Notes: a model not told the origin generated them from the letters alone. Shown: positions 25,905-34,973, numbered from the stretch's first letter. The stretch: DNA of 64,000 nt from Kyrpidia spormannii (GCF_002804065.1 NZ_CP024955.1:248001-312000), one strand, 5' to 3'. Translations and numbers: made by a program.

Positions 25905-27320
25905 CTAGGGCTCGCTCGGCAGGTCTTGGTGCCCCTCAGCCAATATACTGTTCCGCATACCGTACAGCAGATAGATCGCCAAACCGATGACCATCCACGT
26001 TATAAACCGCAGCCAGGTGATGGCCGGCAGACTGACCATCAACCAGATCGAAAAGCCGATGCCGATCAAAGGGATCAGCGGGACCAACGGAGTGCGGAAC
26101 TTTCGTTCGAGGTCCGGCCGCCGCACCCGGAGAACCATGACGGAGGCACACACGATCACAAAGGCCATCAACGTTCCGATATTCACCAGTTCTGCCACTT
26201 CGGCAATCGGCGTCAACCCCGCCACCACCGCCGTGACCACCCCGATAATCCAAGTCGGCCGGTAGGGGGTTTTGAACCCGGGATGAATCTTTGCAAACCA
26301 TCGGGGGAGGAGCCCATCCCGGCTCATGGCAAACCAAATCCTCGCAGCCGCCAACATAAACGAGAACAAAACGCTGGTTATCCCGGCCACCGCCGCGATG
26401 GAAATGACCACCGTCGTCCATTTTAGCCCCAGGTCAGAAAAAGCCTTGGCCACCGGAGCCGGGTTGTTCAAACTGGATGAAGGTGCAATGCCGGTCAACA
26501 CCAGGGACATGCCGATATAGAGCACCAGGGCAATGGCCAGGGAGAAAATCACGGCCCGGGGGAGGTCCTTCTGGGGATTTCGGGCTTCCTCCGCCGCCGT
26601 CGTCAAAGTGTCATAGCCGAAGACGGCAAAAAAGACCAGCGCCGCTCCCTTCACCACTCCGTTAAATCCAAAGGGAAGAAACGGATGCCAATTCGCCGGG
26701 TTGACATAAAACGCCCCGATAGCGATAACGAGCAGAATGATCGCCAATTTGATGCCCACCAGCAGGGAGTTAAACCGCGATCCCCACTGAATTCCGATGG
26801 TCAAGAGCCCGGCGATGACCAGGTTGATGAGCGCCGCCAGGAGGTCGAAAACGTGGCCCGGTCCCGTACCGGGGGCCCCCTGGGCCCAGGTGGGAAGTGT
26901 CCATCCCAGCTCGTGAAGAACGGACGAAAGATACCCTGACCAACCGATGGCCACCACGGCAACCACCAGTGTGTACTCCAAAAGCAAGTCCCAACCGATG
27001 ATCCAGGCCAAGAGCTCTCCCAACACCGCGTAGCTGTACGTGTACGCGCTGCCCGCCACCGGGATCATCCCGGCAAATTCGGCATAACAGAGGGCTGCCG
27101 CGGCACTGGCCAACCCGGCGATCACGAAAGATAACAGCACCCCGGGGCCCGCCTGGGTTGCCGCGGCGATCCCCGTCAATACGAAAATACCCACACCGAT
27201 GATGCCGCCGAGTCCGATGGCGGTGAGAGACCATGGCCCCAACACCCGTTTGAGCCCCGTGTCAGAGAGAGCGTGTTCCGACAACTGGTCGATCGGTTTT
27301 TTTCGCGTGAGAACAGACAA
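25905..27320 (-). CDS. APC-superfamily amino-acid permease
   Basis: A 471-residue inner-membrane permease with 12 predicted helices, similar to the cationic amino-acid transporter (YfnA/CAT) branch. The first helix contains the substrate-binding GLGGIIGVGIFVLTG near residue 37, and GYDTLTTAAEEARNPQKDLPRA near 245 is the classic loop between helices 6 and 7. The start is preceded by AAAGGGGGGCGAG. It lies on the same strand downstream of the proline catabolic genes, so it may import proline or a related amino acid; that substrate is inferred. The 200 bases between its stop and the Rpn gene hold no gene I can see. Confidence 0.9.
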   Translation of the reverse strand: MSVLTRKKPIDQLSEHALSDTGLKRVLGPWSLTAIGLGGIIGVGIFVLTGIAAATQAGPGVLLSFVIAGLASAAAALCYAEFAGMIPVAGSAYTYSYAVLGELLAWIIGWDLLLEYTLVVAVVAIGWSGYLSSVLHELGWTLPTWAQGAPGTGPGHVFDLLAALINLVIAGLLTIGIQWGSRFNSLLVGIKLAIILLVIAIGAFYVNPANWHPFLPFGFNGVVKGAALVFFAVFGYDTLTTAAEEARNPQKDLPRAVIFSLAIALVLYIGMSLVLTGIAPSSSLNNPAPVAKAFSDLGLKWTTVVISIAAVAGITSVLFSFMLAAARIWFAMSRDGLLPRWFAKIHPGFKTPYRPTWIIGVVTAVVAGLTPIAEVAELVNIGTLMAFVIVCASVMVLRVRRPDLERKFRTPLVPLIPLIGIGFSIWLMVSLPAITWLRFITWMVIGLAIYLLYGMRNSILAEGHQDLPSEP

Positions 27321-27636
27321 TGACTCGCCCCCCTTTGTTTATCTCTGTGACCTCGGTTCGCCCCGGTTCGCCTGTCTCCGGTGGGCCCGGATGAGAGGAG
27401 GTCCTGCGACGGCGATCAGGCCCAACTCCAGGCAGCGGTACGGGGAGCCGGTCGGCAGCATGGCCCGGGCGGCGGTACGGTGACCTGGAGCAGTACGGGG
27501 ACCCGGGGCCGTACCGGGACCCGGGACGGCACGGGGAGGCTGAAGCCACTTCCCGACGCCCGTCCGCGGTCCTCCAACACGCCTCCCCCCGTCGCGGCAC
27601 CCAGTATATCAACCTTTCCGAGCCTCCTTCAACCGG
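27321..27636. other. GC-rich gap with no recognised gene
   Basis: This 316-base stretch between pruA and the permease has imperfect GC-rich repeats of the type CCGTACCG/CCGGGTCCC (roughly 27430-27540). They could fold, but I see no terminator with a T-run, no tRNA and no convincing coding frame. It may be a long 5' leader for the permease transcript. Confidence 0.5.
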
Positions 27637-29178
27637 CTACAGCACCTCCGAGACCGCTTTCGCCTGGGTGAACAGGAGCAGATAATCCGGCCCGCCCGCC
27701 TTCGAATCGGTCCCGGACATGTTGAATCCCCCGAACGGATGCACCCCCACCAGCGCCCCGGTGCATTTGCGGTTGATGTAGAGGTTGCCGCAGAACATGT
27801 GCTCCCGCACATATTCCACCCGATCCCGGCGGCGGGTGTACAACGAACCGGTCAAGCCGTATTCCGTATCATTGAAAATCTCCACGGCCTCCTCAAAGTT
27901 CTCCGCGGGGATCACCGCCAGCACCGGCCCGAAAATTTCCTCCTGGGCGATCCGGGCTTTGGGGTGGACCTCGGCGAAAATCGTCGGTTGCAAATAGAAT
28001 CCCGGCCCTTCCGCCGGCCCGCCCCCGGCCACCAGACGCCCCTCCTCCCGGCCTATCTCCATATAATGCAATATCTTCCGATACGCGGACTCGTCAATCA
28101 CCGGACCCATCGGGGCGTTGTCCGCGGGCTTTCCCACCGTCCACTGCTTAACGCCTTCCCGCAGCCGCTCCACCACCTCGTCGTAGACCGACCGCACCAC
28201 GATCGCCCGGGAACCGGCCGAGCATTTTTGCCCCTGAAAACCAAAGGCCGACGTGAGAATCCCCTGCACCGCCGCACCCAGGTCCGCCGTTTCGTCCACG
28301 ATGATCCCGTCCTTGCCCCCCATCTCGGCCACCACCCGCTTGATCCACCGGCACCCGGGAGCCGGAGTTGCCGCCCGCTGCACGATCCGCAGCCCGACCT
28401 CTTTGGACCCGGTAAAATTCACGAACCGCACGCCGGGATGGTCCACCAGGGCATCCCCCACCGCGCCGCCCGGGCCGGGAAGATATTGCACCACACCCGC
28501 CGGAACCCCGATCTCCTCCAGCAGCTCCACCCATTTGGCCGCCACCACCGGCGCCTGGCTGGAGGGTTTGATGATCACCGGATTTCCCGTCACCAAAGCG
28601 GCCGAACTCATCCCCACCAGGATGGCCACGGGAAAATTCCACGGGGCGATGATGGCGCCAACGCCGAGGGGAATGTAGGTCATGCGGTTGTCCTCGCCGG
28701 GGTACGGCACAAGGGGCGCTCCCTTCCCCAATCGGATGGCCTCTCTTCCATAATACTCCAGAAAATCAATTGCCTCGGCCACATCGGCATCCGCTTCGGC
28801 CCAGTTTTTGCCCACCTCGTACACCATCCAAGCCGCGAACTCGAATTTTCGCCGTCTCAGGGCGGCCGCCGCCTGAAACAGATAGCCCGCCCGCGCCTCC
28901 GCGGGCAGCCGCGCCCACTCCGGAAACGCCTTCCACCCCGCCTCCACCGCCTTGTCCACGTGGCTGGCGTCCCCCGCCGCCACCTCTCCGATGATCTGGT
29001 CGATTTGAGCGGGATTGACCGATGTGATGCGACTCGCCGTGTCGACGCGCCGGCCGTCCAGGACCAGCGGGTAATACTGTCCGAGCATTCCCTCGACTTG
29101 GGCCAAGGCCTCCTTCATCCGATCCCGAACGGCGGGGTCGTGAAAATTCGACAACGGTTCGTTCCGAAACTCGATCAT
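27637..29178 (-). CDS. pruA: 1-pyrroline-5-carboxylate dehydrogenase
   Basis: L-glutamate gamma-semialdehyde dehydrogenase, 513 residues, second step of proline breakdown: NAD-dependent oxidation of glutamate semialdehyde to glutamate. The aldehyde dehydrogenase core is complete: PWNFPVAILVGM near residue 165, NFTGSKEVG near 240, the general base in VAEMGGKDGIIVD near 282, and the catalytic cysteine in FGFQGQKCSAGSRAI near 318. The ATG at 29178 follows GGGGAGG and overlaps the end of the proline dehydrogenase gene by four bases, so the two are coupled. The end includes INRKCTGALVGVHPFGGF, typical of the RocA/PruA branch. Confidence 0.95.
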   Translation of the reverse strand: MIEFRNEPLSNFHDPAVRDRMKEALAQVEGMLGQYYPLVLDGRRVDTASRITSVNPAQIDQIIGEVAAGDASHVDKAVEAGWKAFPEWARLPAEARAGYLFQAAAALRRRKFEFAAWMVYEVGKNWAEADADVAEAIDFLEYYGREAIRLGKGAPLVPYPGEDNRMTYIPLGVGAIIAPWNFPVAILVGMSSAALVTGNPVIIKPSSQAPVVAAKWVELLEEIGVPAGVVQYLPGPGGAVGDALVDHPGVRFVNFTGSKEVGLRIVQRAATPAPGCRWIKRVVAEMGGKDGIIVDETADLGAAVQGILTSAFGFQGQKCSAGSRAIVVRSVYDEVVERLREGVKQWTVGKPADNAPMGPVIDESAYRKILHYMEIGREEGRLVAGGGPAEGPGFYLQPTIFAEVHPKARIAQEEIFGPVLAVIPAENFEEAVEIFNDTEYGLTGSLYTRRRDRVEYVREHMFCGNLYINRKCTGALVGVHPFGGFNMSGTDSKAGGPDYLLLFTQAKAVSEVL

Positions 29179-30104
29179 CCCACATGCCTCCCCACGTTCT
29201 TGAGTACAAACCACACGTTGGCCGGCCGCTCGGCCAATCGCCGCATAAAATACGCGAACCAGTCCGTTCCATAGGGCACATAAATCCGTACGCGGTATCC
29301 CCGTTCCACCAGATCCCGCTGAAGGTCCGGCCGGATGCCGTAGAGCATTTGAAACTCAAACCGGTCCCGGGGAATCCCCCACTGCTCGACCCGCTCCCGA
29401 GTGTGCCGAAGAATCTGCGGATCGTGGCTGGCCACCGCCGTGTAGCAGCCGCTTTGCAAATGCATGTCGATCAGCTTTTTCATGTTCTGGTCCACGTCCC
29501 GCTTGTCGGGGAACGCCACGGACGGGGGCTCGCGATACGCCCCTTTGACCAGCCGCACATTCGCCCCGAGGTCCTCCAACTCTCGAAGATCCTGTTCACT
29601 TCGGTAAAGATACGCCTGGATCACGATGCCCACGTGATCGTGGCGCCGGCGCATCTCCCGGAACAGCTCCAAGGTGGCGGGCAGGTGAGCCGAATCTTCC
29701 ATGTCGATGCGCACGAACGTCCCGGCCTGTCCCGCCCGTTCGAGGATTTGCCCCACATGTTTTTCGGCGAGGGATCGGTCGATGTCGAGTCCCAGTTGGG
29801 TGAGTTTCACCGACAGGTGGGACCGTACTCCCGTGCGCTCGATCCCCTCCAGGGTGTCGAGACAAGCCCGGGCGGCCTCCGCCGCTTCGGCGGCATCGGA
29901 TACCGACTCGCCGAGATGGTCCAGGGTCACCTCCAGTCCCCGATGGTTCAAATCCCGCACAACCTCCAGCGCTTTTTCGAGGGTTTCGCCGGCGACGAAC
30001 CGGGCTGCGCCAAATCGCAACCCCCACCTCCTGGCCATGCGATTGGCCGAGGGACTCGCCGCCAACCAGTGAAACCCCTGCCTCATCCATTGCTCCATGC
30101 CCAT
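29175..30104 (-). CDS. putB: Proline dehydrogenase
   Basis: A 309-residue monofunctional FAD-dependent proline dehydrogenase, first step of proline catabolism at the membrane. Visible signatures are LTLDHLGESVSD near residue 60, LSVKLTQLGLDID near 97, RIDMEDS near 132, VKGAYREP near 190, and the C-terminal RVRIYVPYGTDWFAYFMRRLAERP, which binds the substrate and FAD. The ATG at 30104 follows AGGGGAGG. A near-perfect sigma-54 promoter lies 25-39 bases upstream, and a sigma-54 activator gene is divergently transcribed, so expression should depend on an inducer, presumably proline. Confidence 0.95.
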   Translation of the reverse strand: MGMEQWMRQGFHWLAASPSANRMARRWGLRFGAARFVAGETLEKALEVVRDLNHRGLEVTLDHLGESVSDAAEAAEAARACLDTLEGIERTGVRSHLSVKLTQLGLDIDRSLAEKHVGQILERAGQAGTFVRIDMEDSAHLPATLELFREMRRRHDHVGIVIQAYLYRSEQDLRELEDLGANVRLVKGAYREPPSVAFPDKRDVDQNMKKLIDMHLQSGCYTAVASHDPQILRHTRERVEQWGIPRDRFEFQMLYGIRPDLQRDLVERGYRVRIYVPYGTDWFAYFMRRLAERPANVWFVLKNVGRHVG

Positions 30105-30128
30105 GGCCTCCCCTCACCCCGATCCTAC

Positions 30129-30143
30129 GCAAATATCGTGCCA
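30129..30143 (-). promoter_or_regulatory. Sigma-54 promoter of putB-pruA
   Basis: On the minus strand the sequence TGGCACGATATTTGC matches the -24/-12 consensus TGGCACG-N4-TTGC exactly, with the GG pair at 30142-30141 and the GC pair at 30130-30129. Transcription would start near 30117, just before the AGGGGAGG site of putB. Confidence 0.85.
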
Positions 30144-30173
30144 CCCCCGATGGTGCCGATGTCCGTTCTCGGG

Positions 30174-30225
30174 TTGAACATAGTTGTTCAAATTGAACAC
30201 TTCTGTGCAGACACGGATTTGAACA
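30174..30225. promoter_or_regulatory. Upstream activator sites, TTGAACA repeats
   Basis: TTGAACA occurs at 30174, 30193 and 30219, and its reverse complement TGTTCAA at 30185. The first forms the perfect palindrome TTGAACA-TAGT-TGTTCAA. They lie 30-95 bases upstream of the sigma-54 promoter and between the two divergent genes, which is where an enhancer-binding activator would dock. Binding by the adjacent regulator is inferred. Confidence 0.6.
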
Positions 30226-30322
30226 GCCGAAGTTTTTTGCCTCCTCCTTTGTTTGCCCGGAAACCTATGCTAAGATGAGGTGGAGAAACGGAAAAATAAT
30301 TCGGGCAACGGGAGAGAGGCGC

Positions 30323-31984
30323 ATGGGCATTCTGTGGTGTTCCTGGGAAGAGCTGCGAACCAGAATGCGGCCGGTTTCGCCCGATATCGCGCTCCCCGAC
30401 GCGAGCCTATCGGTGCACTCGGAAGAAGTGGATTTTGACGAGCTCGCCGAGGTCTGTCGGTCGGGGGAGCCCGTGGCGATTTATAAAGATGGGCAGTGGG
30501 TGGGGGTTCTGGGCCCCCGGGAGTTCACCGAACTTCTTCTCGATCTGTGCCGGAGCCAGCGGGCATTTTTTGAACAGGTGCTGGACATTGTCCAAGAGGC
30601 GGTGACCGTGATCGATCGCCGGGGGGTGGTCCGGGGTTGGAGCCGGACTGCGGAGCAGATCTACGACATCCCGGCCCAGCGGATTCTCGGGCGGCCCATT
30701 GACCGGTTTTTCCAGCCCGAGGCCCTGGCGGTTCTGCGGCTTCTCCGGGATCCCAAACCTGTGCGACAGGTGTACCACGCTCCCCGGGAGAATACCCATG
30801 TGCTTCTTTCCGGCGGTCCGGCGATGGTGGACGGTCAGATGGCGGGGGCGGTGGCTTCGGAAAAGGATATCACCCAGTTGGTGCGGATGCATCAGGAGTT
30901 GCAGCGGACGTATCGCCAGTGGATGGCGGATCAACAGTTGCGGCACGGCGATCGCGATCCCTTTGACACGATCAAAGGGGGTTCGCCTCGGCTCCTGCAT
31001 GCGATTCGTTTGGCCAAAAAGGTGGCGCCCACCGACGCTACGGTTTTGTTGCAGGGGGAGAGCGGGGTGGGGAAGGATCTGTTTGCCCAGGCGATCCACG
31101 CGGCGAGCCGGCGGAGTGCCGGCCCGTTTATCGCCCTGAACTGCGCCGCCATCCCGGGGCCCTTATTTGAGAGTGAATTGTTCGGTTATCAAGGGGGCGC
31201 CTTCACCGGCGCAGACCGGTCCGGGCGCCCGGGGAAGCTGGAGCTCGCCCACGGGGGGACGCTCTTTTTGGATGAGATCGGCGAGCTGCCCGTGGAGCTT
31301 CAGGCGAAGTTCTTGAGGGTTCTCCAGGACCAGACCTTTTATCGCATCGGCGGCACGAGGCCGATTCAGGTGAACGCCCGAATCATCGCGGCGGGGAACC
31401 AGCCCCTGGAGGATCTGGTGGCCAAGGGCCGGTTTCGGGAAGACCTGTACTATCGGCTGAATGTAGTCCGGATCTTCATCCCGCCCCTAAGAGAGCGACT
31501 GGACGACATCCCGGTGTTGGTGGAGACATTTTTGGAAGATCTGTGTGCGGCCTATGGGCGGCCCGCCCCGCACCTCGAGCCCGATTTTCTGGTTGCGTTG
31601 ATGCGCCATCCGTGGTCCGGCAATGTCAGGGAACTGCGGAACGTGTTGGAGCGCCTGGTGGTCACGGTGGAAGACGAATCGTGGAACAGCGGGCACCTGG
31701 CCATGCTCCTCCAGGCGGGTGGCCCGGAGGCGGGTCACCTGGTGGGGAGTCCCTCGGGGGAGACGGCCCCTCAGCGTTTGGGTCGTCCGGGTGCTGGACC
31801 GGGTACCGCGAGACCGGACGGGGAGTTGATTCTGGAGGCGCTGCGAAAGACGGGTGGGAACAAGGCGGCCGCGGCGAGGCTGCTCGGGATCTCCCGGGGA
31901 ACGCTGTACAACCGCCTGCGATCCCTGGGTCTCGACCCCCGAGCCTTCGATTCGGCGATGGGCCTGGGAGGGTTGAGGGGGTAG
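30323..31984 (+). CDS. Sigma-54-dependent transcriptional activator (PAS, AAA+, Fis-type HTH)
   Basis: A 553-residue enhancer-binding protein. Order: an N-terminal region of about 75 residues, a PAS sensor near 80-190 (FEQVLDIVQEAVTVIDRRGVV), an AAA+ domain, and a C-terminal helix-turn-helix (KAAAARLLGISRGTLYNRL). The AAA+ domain has Walker A GESGVGKD near 246, the sigma-54 contact loop GAFTGA near 292, and Walker B GTLFLDEIGELP near 313. ATG 30323 follows GGGAGAGAGG; an upstream ATG at 30275 has no such site. It is divergent from putB-pruA, which carries a sigma-54 promoter, so it is very probably their activator. Confidence 0.92.
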   Translation: MGILWCSWEELRTRMRPVSPDIALPDASLSVHSEEVDFDELAEVCRSGEPVAIYKDGQWVGVLGPREFTELLLDLCRSQRAFFEQVLDIVQEAVTVIDRRGVVRGWSRTAEQIYDIPAQRILGRPIDRFFQPEALAVLRLLRDPKPVRQVYHAPRENTHVLLSGGPAMVDGQMAGAVASEKDITQLVRMHQELQRTYRQWMADQQLRHGDRDPFDTIKGGSPRLLHAIRLAKKVAPTDATVLLQGESGVGKDLFAQAIHAASRRSAGPFIALNCAAIPGPLFESELFGYQGGAFTGADRSGRPGKLELAHGGTLFLDEIGELPVELQAKFLRVLQDQTFYRIGGTRPIQVNARIIAAGNQPLEDLVAKGRFREDLYYRLNVVRIFIPPLRERLDDIPVLVETFLEDLCAAYGRPAPHLEPDFLVALMRHPWSGNVRELRNVLERLVVTVEDESWNSGHLAMLLQAGGPEAGHLVGSPSGETAPQRLGRPGAGPGTARPDGELILEALRKTGGNKAAAARLLGISRGTLYNRLRSLGLDPRAFDSAMGLGGLRG

Positions 31985-32005
31985 GGACCGGCAAAATATG
32001 GATAT

Positions 32006-32060
32006 GTCGAAGGGGGAGGGGGGTGTTTGTCCACCTTTTGCGGAACTCGGTGTCCACAGG
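32006..32060 (+). repeat. 55-bp repeat before an Rpn remnant, copy 2
   Basis: Second copy of the element at 24611-24665, with the same order: GTCGAA, G-run, GTCCACC, GCGGAACTCG, GTCCACAGGG. Here too an Rpn-type sequence follows, 115 bases downstream. Confidence 0.5.
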
Positions 32061-32174
32061 GGGCGTACTCGCGTTTGAATTGAGAAATAACTCAGATTAA
32101 AGGGAAAGTGGAAATACAGGTGGGTTTGGCGGTGAAAGGTTGGCGGCAGGAAAAGCAACGGGGAGGTTGTTGAC

Positions 32175-32445
32175 GTGGGCAGCAGTTTAGAGCGGTGGAT
32201 GAGGTTCCTGTCGGCGGAGACGCGAGAAGAGATGGAGGAGTTGGCGAAGGAAGACCCGATGATCCGGAAGGCGCTGACGACGCTGGAGTCCTTGAGCCAG
32301 GATCCGGAGATACGCCGGCTTTATGAAGAGCGGGTGAAGTGGTTAGAGAGACATTCGGAGATAACATGAACAAGGTGGTTGAGATAACAAAGTTACCGAA
32401 GGAAGAGATTGAGGCGATCCAAAGGGGGTTGGAGGCCGATCGGTG
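32175..32445 (+). pseudogene. Rpn-family nuclease remnant (C-terminal part)
   Basis: The first frame reads SSLERWMRFLSAETREEMEEL, then KALTTLESLSQDPEIRRLYEERVKWLE, and stops at 32369. A second frame continues NKVVEITKLPKEEIEAIQR and stops at 32445. Both match the C-terminal part of the intact Rpn protein at 24767, but the catalytic half and the EGRKEG repeat are missing and a frameshift separates the parts. The rest of the 31985-32618 gap contains only the 55-bp repeat and AT-richer spacer. Confidence 0.75.
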
Positions 32446-32618
32446 AGGGCTGGCCATGCGTGGCACGGTCGGTAATAGGGTGAATAGAATACGCTGCGGA
32501 GCCTTTGGCAGTCCAGGGGCACATCGCAGCTTTTTTTGTTTCGTTCTGCACTTTTTGCGGCAATATAGCGGCAATCGGTGTTTTCCGGCTATAATGGAGA
32601 GAAAGGGGGCTGGCAGGG

Positions 32619-33749
32619 GTGTTTGAACCGCGGTTCTCGATTCCTCCAAAGATGGCAAAAAGGTTAATGGAAATCCAAGAGGCGAACACCGTCGTGGAAT
32701 ATTTGCCGCTTCCGGGCAATGTGTTGCAGGAAATGCAGCGGGAGTCGGCGATCAATCGAGTAATTTTGTCCACAAAGATCGAAGGCTCCAGACTGAGCGA
32801 ACGACAAATGAGGAAGGCGCTGCAGGTTGGACAACGTTCCTCGGCGGAACAGGAAGTGGTCAACCTTTCGAAGGCTATGGATTTTCTCGATCGCTGTGCC
32901 GAACGCAGGCTGCCGATCACCGAGGAACTCATCAAACAGCTTCATGCGATCATTCGCGTCATCCCGGGCGGTAAAAGGCCGGCTCAAAGTGGGTATCGGA
33001 CTGTGCAAAACAAGGTGGCCGACGAGCGTACCGGTGTCATCGTGTATTTGCCGCCGGAACCCCGGGATGTGCCCACCTTGATGGAAGACCTCGTGGCATG
33101 GGTGAATCGACCGGAGACCCAGGACATTCCGGCTCCGATTCAGGCGGGCATCTTTATGTGGCAATTTTTGACGATCCATCCGTATGTCGACGGCAATGGG
33201 CGGACGGCGCGGGCCTTAGCAACCTACCTTCTCAGGCAACACGATTTGTGGTTGAAAGGTCTTTTTGTTCTGGAATCCTATTATGACCGAAATTTGGATG
33301 GCTACTACAAAAACCTGCAGATGGGGCTGCCTCATAATTACTATTTTGGGCGAAATGATGCGGACCTGACGCCCTGGCTGGACTTTTTTATCGATGGGTT
33401 GGCGGAAGTGTTTCGAGAAGCCGCGGAGCTGGTCCGCAGTAAAAGTCTGTCGTTCATGGCGGTGGAGCCGGATCTGCTGCGGCGGTTGGATCCATCTCAG
33501 CGGGTGGTTTTTGCGCAAATGGCGTTTCGGACTCCCGTCTTGACCACGAGCGATCTTGCAAAATTGCTGAATTTGCGGGACCGGACGGTGCGGGAGAGGC
33601 TGAAACGGTGGATCGCCGAGGGCTTTCTCCGGCCGCGGGATGAACACGCCAAGCGCATTCGCTCTGTGGTCTTAACCGAGGGCTACGAAGAGCTGGCGCA
33701 AGCGGTTCGAGAGGATCCCGAGCGGTATCGCTATCTGTTGGGGGATTGA
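32619..33749 (+). CDS. Fic-domain protein (putative AMP transferase) with winged-helix C-terminus
   Basis: A 376-residue Fic protein. The active-site loop HPYVDGNGRTAR begins near residue 187, with the catalytic histidine and nucleotide-binding loop intact. An inhibitory helix of the form S-T-K-I-E-G (residues 51-56, matching [S/T]xxxE[G/N]) is in the N-terminal region, so this is a class II, self-inhibited enzyme. The C-terminal segment TTSDLAKLLNLRDRTVRERLKRWIAEG resembles a winged helix-turn-helix. Such proteins usually attach AMP to a target protein; the target is unknown. It starts at GTG 32619 after AAAGGGGG and stands alone. Confidence 0.9.
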   Translation: MFEPRFSIPPKMAKRLMEIQEANTVVEYLPLPGNVLQEMQRESAINRVILSTKIEGSRLSERQMRKALQVGQRSSAEQEVVNLSKAMDFLDRCAERRLPITEELIKQLHAIIRVIPGGKRPAQSGYRTVQNKVADERTGVIVYLPPEPRDVPTLMEDLVAWVNRPETQDIPAPIQAGIFMWQFLTIHPYVDGNGRTARALATYLLRQHDLWLKGLFVLESYYDRNLDGYYKNLQMGLPHNYYFGRNDADLTPWLDFFIDGLAEVFREAAELVRSKSLSFMAVEPDLLRRLDPSQRVVFAQMAFRTPVLTTSDLAKLLNLRDRTVRERLKRWIAEGFLRPRDEHAKRIRSVVLTEGYEELAQAVREDPERYRYLLGD

Positions 33750-33796
33750 TGCGGGACGGGGGATGGGGGGCTGTGAAAACGTCCCGTGCGCCACTT

Positions 33797-33853
33797 GCGG
33801 GTGTGTAGCTCAATGGTAGAGCCCCAGCCTTCCAAGCTGGTTACGTGGGTTCG
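33797..33853 (+). pseudogene. 3'-truncated tRNA-Gly (anticodon TCC)
   Basis: Starting GCGGGTG, this has a D arm (GCTC/GAGC), a perfect five-pair anticodon stem CCAGC/GCTGG around CTTCCAA, and the variable loop and T-loop start GTGGGTTCGATT. It then diverges: neither the CCCAC half of the T stem nor the CACCCGC acceptor strand is present, and two extra bases lie before the D arm. It cannot fold into a mature tRNA. Loss exactly in the T-loop is the usual crossover point of integrating elements. Confidence 0.7.
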
Positions 33854-33989
33854 ATTGCAGAAGCGGGAGGCGTGGCGCCGGGCCTTGGCCGCTGTACAAG
33901 TGTTTCCGGCGGACGAGGATTAGTGATGCCTGGGTGTCTTGTTTTTTACGGATTCCTTAACGAAAATCACCGTATGGTTGATCCGGACC

Positions 33990-34973
33990 TCAATAGGCGT
34001 ACTTCACAACATTAAACATTCCTCCCATCGGAGTCCGGTGGGCATTCGTCATATGATGAGGCTTGTGACAGTGAAAGGCCCATGTTCCGGGGTTTGCAGC
34101 TATGAATTCAATATCCCATGTCTCTCCCGGGGCCACATTTATCGTGTTCTTCAGCACTCGGACGGGTAGGGGCCACCCATCCCCGGCAACCACGTGAAAC
34201 GTATGTCCATGCAGATGCATGGGGTGGGAATCCATGCTCAGATTTCCCAAGCGAATCCGAACACGTTCCCCGTATCGGACAAGAAGCGGCTCAGTGTCCG
34301 GATACGATTTTCCGTTCATGGTAAAGTAGTTAAAATCCATGCTCATGGGGTCGATGGTTCGTATCGAGGTAACGACGCGTGGTTGAACAGAAGCTGCGGA
34401 AATGGAAGGATCAGGGTGCCCCGCCGTGGCGGGTGCCGTCGCCGCTTGGTCGCGAACACTCCATTCTTGGAGGAGAATGATGAATTCTCGATCCGCCGTT
34501 TGGAGGTGACGGGGCAGGGAGATGAACATCCCTCCCAATCCCATCATTTCCTGTTTGGCGTCGTGGGCATGGGCGTGATACATAAAAGTGCCGGACTGGG
34601 GAACCGCAAAATCGTATACATAGGTTTGCCCGGGCAGTACCAGCGGACCCGCTCCGATCTCCGGAACCCCGTCTACCTGATTCGGAACGTTTAAGCCGTG
34701 CCAATGAATCGCAGTCGGCTCGGGAAGCCGGTTGTGCAATGCCACTTGGATCCGTTCACCTTCATGGGTCACAATGACGGGTCCCGGAATCGACCCGTTG
34801 TATCCCCAGGCTTGGATGACCACACCCCGGACCAGTTCGTGCGCGATGACCTCCGCCGTCAAATGAAAGCGTCGAATGCCGTGGACAACCTCATATGGGG
34901 CGAAGGCCGCGTTCGGAGCGATGAGTCGGGGAGTGCCGAGGTGCCGAGAAGGATACAGGGATGCATTCCCCAT
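33990..34973 (-). CDS. Multicopper oxidase (two-cupredoxin type)
   Basis: A 327-residue copper oxidase with two recognisable cupredoxin domains. The first holds the copper ligands HWHG near residue 92 and HAHAHD near 133; the second holds HPMHLHGHTF near 250 and WAFHCHKPHH near 303 with the type 1 copper cysteine. The spacing to the axial ligand after HCHKPHH differs from typical laccases and resembles the HCHK(S/P)HH branch of copper oxidases. No clear signal peptide is seen. It is divergent from a larger multicopper oxidase, and the two share a 160-base intergenic region, suggesting a joint role in copper or metal oxidation. Confidence 0.88.
   Translation of the reverse strand: MGNASLYPSRHLGTPRLIAPNAAFAPYEVVHGIRRFHLTAEVIAHELVRGVVIQAWGYNGSIPGPVIVTHEGERIQVALHNRLPEPTAIHWHGLNVPNQVDGVPEIGAGPLVLPGQTYVYDFAVPQSGTFMYHAHAHDAKQEMMGLGGMFISLPRHLQTADREFIILLQEWSVRDQAATAPATAGHPDPSISAASVQPRVVTSIRTIDPMSMDFNYFTMNGKSYPDTEPLLVRYGERVRIRLGNLSMDSHPMHLHGHTFHVVAGDGWPLPVRVLKNTINVAPGETWDIEFIAANPGTWAFHCHKPHHMTNAHRTPMGGMFNVVKYAY

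Noticed and set aside
27430-27540. GC-rich imperfect repeats that could be an RNA element
   Set aside because: Repeat units are irregular, no known riboswitch or tRNA fold is visible, and no T-run terminator follows.
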